NCBI GenBank assembly: GCA_007844125.1
Contig: CM017563.1
Location: 41,122,012-41,186,011, forward strand
Length of the DNA stretch: 64,000 nt
Origin: Sinonovacula constricta
Taxonomy: Eukaryota > Mollusca > Bivalvia > Cardiida > Solecurtidae
Direction of reading: 5' to 3'
The notes under the pieces are model-generated. The model searched no databases and was not told the DNA's origin. It saw nothing but the letters and a program-made list of their open reading frames with translations. Shown in pieces: positions 58,088 to 64,000 of the stretch; within the stretch, counting starts at the first letter, position 1; the number at the start of each line of letters is the position of its first letter. A program made the translations under genes and the position numbers.

Positions 58088-60910
58088 ACAAGCGAATCCT
58101 TATACCAAAGTGATGTTAAAATAACTAGACGTTTGAAACAACTTCCACTTGGCAGTCTTTTTATTATTATTCAGCTTGTTATTAAGATTCATTAAGACAT
58201 TTTAAGTCGATGTTGAGGGCTTGTGGTGTGGAAGTTACACCCAAGACTAATTGAAGTTTAACTTCCGTTCAAGTGCTACGCCATAAGTAAGTTTGATAGC
58301 TTAATGTCACCCGTTTAAAGGTGGATACCGCCATTTTGTGCCCATTTTTCTTTTCTGAATCAATCGAAGAATTAAAAAAACTTACTTAAACCTGAAACTA
58401 TCTCGCTAAATGTTGTTTGTTGATATCATTCAGCTCTGTGTTACTGAACTACAACACCTCTCTTGAAACAAAACGGTATACTTTTCAGAAAAAAGCTTCA
58501 TACGCTTTTTCTGACTAGGCAAACCACGTGACAATATACTTTAGAGATTACATTATATCACCATCCGGGTTATCGATATCTTTTGCAGAAATAACCAAGG
58601 TGCTTACTTATAGGTTTGGAAAGAATGTACATTTAGAGCGATTTTTCTGTACTTTTACTTTGTGACAATCGAGATAGTATTCAAAACCTTTACTTAGACT
58701 AATTTATGAGTTAATAAACGCAAAGTCTCAGGTATAGATCCAGGGGGGTCCCTCCCCCCAAAACCTAACCCACCCCCACCCCACCAACCAGGTACAAAGG
58801 TTGGGTTGTGTAAGCACATACTCGTAAGCGTAAAAAACTAAGCTTTTAAAGTAAATTTTGTCTGTCGACTGCTTAAGTCAAGGTTAACGTCCCTTACTGT
58901 GTGTATATATATACACACCACTGTGTTTTTATTTTTTAATCTATTTTACTGACTTAATATTAAATTGAACAGCTTTTATGAAGTATTTTAAATATCAAAA
59001 CTATATTTTGATAGTTTAAAAGGTAAGAAAATACAACCAAAACAGATACACTGTTCATTTTGTTTACTAATGAGCAAATTATTTTATTTATTTCTGTGTA
59101 TGAATTCTTTGTACATTTATCATTTAAAAAATGCATTCTAAAAATATGAATTTCAAGAGCTTTCCTAATATGTATAGCTTTTAATTTTTGTACCACAAAT
59201 GAAGAAATGGCAAGAAAATATAATTAACGCTTCAATACAATTAATATGAAACTGCCTTGAATTTGCCATCAAAGATGGCTGCCAAGATAAGATCACAATG
59301 ATGTGGAAACTATCTATATGCTCGACACGAGTATGTCGAATGTCGTCCTAGGAAAATCCACACCGAAGTTATCCCCCTTTACCGATGTATGGCTAGTGAA
59401 CATATGTTTTCAGATTTTAAAATTTATAGCGTGATGTTTAAATTTTGTTATTAGTTTGTACTTATAAATCGATATCTGCTTAAAATTTTATTTTGGTGAG
59501 TTTAAAAGTGGATAGAACGAACACGTGACAATATGTATAAATCACACAAAGCAGCTATAACATTGTGACAACTATAATACAGTTATGAAAACAAGAATCC
59601 GATCTGCTGTAATACATCATTCGTCGGCAGTGGTTATAACTAATGTTGGTATTATTCATTTTTTACTAAACTGAATTATTAACTAAAAACATTTTTGCAG
59701 TCCCATAATGTTATTATGTACTGTTTTCAGATATAAACGTAAAAAAGTACTTAGAATCTAATATTTACTGCAGACCGTCAGTTCATAAATTTGGGTGCAT
59801 GATGAGTTCAGGGAATAGAACAGTTCTTATTAATATTACTCAGTTTGTTTAGCATGCATTTTAAGTGAGAATTGTAGTAATTTAATCGATCTGTAGATTG
59901 ATATTACATTTTAGTATTTTCCTCTCTAAAGAAACATTACTCTCCTCTTATAAAAAAAGATTAATGTATAAGTTATTATTCATAATGATTTTTTACCTAC
60001 ATCACGGTGACAGCGGTCAGTATTGATTGTTTTTTGTATCAAAGACAATGTATGTATTTACAAGTCTAATTAATAAACTCTGTTCTGGTTTGTTCTGTTC
60101 TATAAATGTAAACCGCAACGTTTAACATTTTGACTGAATGACACACCGTGCGACGATTTTAACGTTCGAGGCATGACGTCAAATACTCGCTATAACTCGC
60201 ATCTCGGCATTTAAAAAGGATTTTTGGTAGTGTTACAAAAATGCCATATCTGAGCACGTAAGCGTGATAATAGCACTGTATTTCACCACCATATTCAGAG
60301 AAGAACGGCGACTAAGAAAAGAAGAAAACCTAAATTCTGTTTAAAAACTTCAATAAGCCCCATATATGTTAAAATCTTAAAGGTGGTATTCGACAATTTG
60401 CCTATATCAAATACACGAGAATGCATGTGACCCCTGTTTGGTCAAATTAGGGCATTATTTCTGCATAAACTGATACTTTAGTTTAAGTGAAGACAATTTT
60501 TAACACAACCTAAATAGTAAGTTAGTACAAATCATGAAAACAATCGCTCTTATTATTTATTCTTTCCAAATCTATAAATAAGCACAGTGGGAATATCTGC
60601 TAAAATAGATATCGACATCACATCGAATTGCATGGAAATGCTATAACTTGATTTCGAAAGTAAGTGTTCACTTGCTTTTCTTTGCTTAAAAAAAGATAAC
60701 CGTGTAGCGTGGCTCAGATTGGAAATACATATTTGAAATGACGATTATGGATCACTTTTCAGACAGGTGAAGGACATCAATAAACAGCAGTTTGCGAGAT
60801 CTGTTCAGGTAACAATGGTTTATTATGATGTTAAGTGAAAATAGTGTTGGACCAAACTGTTGGCTACCATCTTAAATGTTTGATCTATTATTTTAGAGAA
60901 GATCTCTAAA
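58088..60910. other. Intergenic spacer between copies 5 and 6
   Basis: Standard spacer: G-rich block at about 58,741, TATATATACACAC tract at about 58,905, TGACGTC near 60,174, and an AATAAA on the coding strand close to the copy 6 stop. Confidence 0.6.
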
Positions 60911-63390
60911 CTACTTCGAGCACACAACACACGCTAGCTCCCTTCCGTCAACATATGGTGGGCAATGTAAAGATCCGCACCGCCCCTCCACTCGATAAAA
61001 CAAAGCACCGTCTTGATTTCCAGGATTGCTTCCGGGTGCAACTTCCTGCTCCTTGTCCACACATGTGTATTGTGATCGAGTGTAATCATATCTTGCAGAA
61101 ACCAGGATCCCTTCGTACTCTAATGACCAACCAGAAAAGCATGAGGTACGAGCAGGTATCATCAGAGTTGAGCTTCGTGGCGTACGACAAACGACACAAG
61201 GCACTTCCATATTGTGTTTGGAAAAAACATTTTCATACTCCGCACCGTACATGTAACCCTGGTAATCGTCTTTGCTATCTTGATACGTCCCCCATGTCGG
61301 TGACTCTGGCAGACATTGGAAATTAGCTCCCTCGCCCTTGCTATTGTAAAATCCGCCGCCCATAAAACCTGTTGTATTCAGATTCAATCTGAGTTGTAGA
61401 CATTTAGCAAAACAATATTGCAATATAAAATACATGAAAAAGCACAGCGTTTTTTTTTACTTTAAAGAGGATGTTCTATTCTGGAAATATCAGCCCATCT
61501 CAATGTCATCATGTGCCCATATTTTGCACAAGTATGTTTTTATTTTTATTTTTGAGATTTTTTTTCTCAAAAAAGGGTCGGCACTGAAAATTTAAGACAG
61601 CAATAAGCAAAGGAAAATTCTCTTTTAATTAATAAAAACTATCGATGACAACTATATGAACAAATGTATCGTATTTTGCTTTTAAACATCAAATATGGCG
61701 ATAAATTTTACTGAAGTTTATTTGACTTTTTAAAATTTACCATGAAAAACAAACGAAATAAAGACTAAATGCACATACATTTTAATGACACATCAATGCA
61801 TTTTCTCAGACTGCCTATGGATATGGACACACACCAAAATCAAATGTGATAAGGATGCTCAGCATATCTGAAAAACTCCCATTAAGCTAATTAAAGCGCT
61901 GACATACTGCCAAGCGATCACAAATAGGCTGTTTAATTATTAAAGATACGACACTGTTTAATTATAAAAGTTACGAAACTTTTAGCAGTTTGAGCATTTC
62001 GTTTGTTTTGTTTTTAAAATACATTGCGGCGATCATTTATGATCAGCTTTTTGGTGGAGGAAGACCCCACCCACATGTCCAGGAAAAACCACAGGCGCAC
62101 CGTAAGTCACCTGGAAGACCTCACATTAAGTTCTTCGCTCCGAACGGGACTCGAACACTCATGGTGAGAGGCTAAGCAGTCAGACGAGTTACGAAGCGGC
62201 GACTCTACCACTACGCCACGGGCGCCCCTTTGTGCATTTCATTTAAACGAATTATATTATGTGAAAATACAGCAATAGGTAAAAAAAACATCTACAAAAC
62301 GCTATCATGCTAGTGTTAATGGTAATATCTTCCGTATATTTTAAAGGTTAACCCTGGGAAAAAAACTTTTGTGATACCCAGTACATGTATCTACAAAGTC
62401 CAGTGTCTAAGTATAGGATAGAGTCTATTAAGACGTTTCTATAGAAAACAGAAGCCGAAACGAGCGCAGCGAGTGCATGCTTCTATTTTCTATGGAAACG
62501 TCTTAATAGATTTTATCCGACTTAGATGTCCCCGCCTCACTTCTACCTGTTCTACCAAAATGACATGTAATCGGCCACATAAAACTGTCAATCAAACTGT
62601 CAATCGTCTTTACGTGTTCAAACTTGTCGTCACAATGGGAGGAATCAAACCAGAATGCGTGGTTTGTTGCACATGCGCAGTTGAAAATAAAACCATTCAG
62701 TAAAACGGATCGATCTATTTTGTTCATTGTAAAATAGAAAATAGAAAACAGTTCTATTGAAATAAAACGCTGAGGACTTAGAATGTTCGTAGCTTCTGAT
62801 TAGCTACAAATGTTGGGCGACTTCTAAGGTTTATTCCAGAAGTAAATAAATGGCACGGTGACTGGATACAGTGGTCTAGATTCAGACCACCTCGAATGTT
62901 ACCATAAAATCAGGGTGATATTTTAGCAAGCTGCTTCAAGAGTACAACGTTTCATATGCTGTTCGTGGGACACACAACGACTGCGCTTGGTTAAATTTAA
63001 GATTCCACATATCTGTCTTAATCTACATGCACAGTATACTCACCTGTATAAGTGGGCGTCCGAGGCGTAGTGGTAGAGTCGCCGATTTGTAATTCCTCTG
63101 ACTGCTTAGCCTCTCGCCGTGTGGGTTCGAGTCCCGTTCGGGGGCAAAGGACTTAATGTGAGAAGGTCTTCCAGCTTACTTGCGGTGCGCCGGTGGTTCT
63201 ACCCAGACATGTATCTGGGGGCTTTCGCCACCAAAAAGTTGGACGTTGCTATAATGATCATAAATGGTCGCTGCAATATATTTCAAAAACAAACCAAAAA
63301 CAAAGAAACACACACCTCTGTAGACCAATTCTGCTCCGTTGTCTGGACAGGTAAGACTTCCCCATCTCACGTAGGTTTGGCCTATTTCTC
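60911..63390 (-). CDS. Short-chain collagen C4-like protein, copy 6 (exons 3 and 4; 5' part outside the window)
   Basis: Exon 4 is 61368-60911 and intact. Exon 3 ends at 63316. In copies 2, 3 and 5 its acceptor is TTTAG|GAG, but here the first AG is changed to AT (63391-63392 on the + strand read AT where the others read CT). The next AG, three bases on, would start the exon at 63387 and keep phase 1, with the loss of one codon. The exon otherwise reads YVRWGSLTCPDNGAELVYRG. The intron border and start of exon 4 (LNTTGFMGGGFYNSKGEG) resemble copy 1, and the remainder resembles copies 3 and 5. Confidence 0.8.
62000..62227 (-). mobile_element. SINE family B in intron 3 of copy 6, minus orientation
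   Basis: Same element and position as in the other units. Its head (GCCCGTGGCGTAGTGGTAGA) is closer to the tRNA-like consensus than in units 1, 2 and 5. Confidence 0.75.
62407..62525. repeat. Long inverted repeat P1, unit 6
   Basis: Same arms as in unit 1, with one further mismatch (GATTTTATCCGACTTAG on the right arm). Confidence 0.85.
63051..63315 (+). mobile_element. SINE family B abutting exon 3 of copy 6
   Basis: Long form as in units 2 and 3. The tail reads AACCAAAAACAAAGAAACAC and still yields GT at the donor. Confidence 0.8.
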
Positions 63391-63866
63391 ATAAATAGAA
63401 TAGTAACACGTATTAATAATGCATGTGTTAATATCCCATTCACATTACCCATTACTCTCTTACAACTTCGTGCAAGGTAACAATAAATAAACATAAAACA
63501 TTTATTGTATATATTACAGATTATGGTCAGATATTTTCCATCGATACTTTGTTGATATGTATCTTCACCATTTGCATAAGCCTGATTCATTCGTGCTGAG
63601 CAGGCTAAGGGTTAAATAAATTAATGGCAAGATTTTAAATCAAGAATGTAGACTGTTTCCTTATAAAAATGCAGATTGTTTGCAGCGGATTGGCGGTTCT
63701 ACGTAGACAAGCGTATGAGGGTCTGTGTATATATCGTCTTTTCATTTTTTATTTTTGTTTTTCCAGTTAGAAAAACGAAAAAAATGAACTTTTTTGTAAA
63801 AAAAAACATGCAGATTGAAAAGGAGAACACTCATCGTTAACTGTTTCACAAAACGAAAACTAGTGG

Positions 63867-64000
63867 CGCTGCGATCGTTTGGGCCACCAAGGGAAGTAAC
63901 TAGCAAGCCAAGATACACAAGTAGCGGAAACAAATAAGTGTGCGGTCATTCATCTTAACCGGCGCTACCTGTTTTTGGTACTGTTTCTGGCCGCCATTGA
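63867..64000. repeat. Inverted repeat P2, unit 6, cut by the window end
   Basis: Left arm and loop are present (AACTAGCAAGCCAAGATACA). The right arm starts at GGCCGCCATTGA and continues outside. Confidence 0.6.

Larger units (their letters stand above)
50294..58915. repeat. Tandem unit 5 of the gene array
   Basis: About 8.6 kb, complete, with all standard features and no R1 insertion. Confidence 0.85.
58916..64000. repeat. Tandem unit 6 of the gene array, cut by the window end
   Basis: It contains the spacer, exon 4, both SINE B copies, P1, exon 3 and part of P2. Exons 2 and 1 should lie about 0.3 kb and 2.6 kb beyond the window. Confidence 0.85.

Noticed and set aside
60955..61326. A + strand open frame of 96-123 codons lies opposite exon 4 in all six copies (for example 25139-25510, 33732-34103, 52323-52694).
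   Set aside because: It is the antisense shadow of a conserved coding exon. Its substitutions follow the codons of the minus-strand protein, and it has no domain or splice context.
1..64000. CRISPR arrays, operons, rRNA or bacterial elements.
   Set aside because: None seen. The repeats are SINE, R1, inverted-repeat and segmental types of a eukaryotic genome.

Overview
This is AT-rich, intron-bearing eukaryotic DNA. The codon-level matches, the tRNA-derived SINEs with CAAA-type tails and the domain content point to a mollusc, most likely a bivalve. That taxon is inferred, because the window has no marker gene.

Left part (1 to about 14,350): mostly non-coding, repeat-rich DNA. It holds three decayed exons from the 3' end of a cytosolic phospholipase A2 gene (+ strand, 7035-8734), a broken non-LTR retrotransposon (about 10,984-13,240), several copies of a 5'-truncating repeat here called R1, and SINE pieces.

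Right part (about 14,359 to 64,000): six tandem copies of an approximately 8.5 kb unit. Each unit carries one gene on the minus strand for a small secreted protein related to the C-terminal domain of sponge short-chain collagens ('short-chain collagen C4-like', without any Gly-X-Y repeat). I could rebuild the gene model by hand. Exon 1 encodes a signal peptide, exon 2 a Cys-containing coiled coil, exon 3 a short YVRWG segment, and exon 4 a Cys-rich domain of about 151 residues. Every intron is phase 1. Copies 1, 2 and 5 look complete (254-255 residues). Copy 3 has lost its signal-peptide exon to a 4.5 kb unrelated segment (38,290-42,765). Copy 4 has lost exon 3 and the exon 2 donor, yet stays in frame. 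Copy 6 has lost the usual exon 3 acceptor AG, has an in-frame AG three bases on, and runs off the window before exons 2 and 1.

The copies are mosaics of each other, which suggests gene conversion or unequal exchange. Protein differences cluster in one stretch of about 20 residues of the last exon. The introns carry conserved long inverted repeats and opposed SINEs, and one SINE tail supplies the exon 3 splice donor. The members are presumably secreted extracellular or defence/matrix proteins, but the sequence does not show their function.
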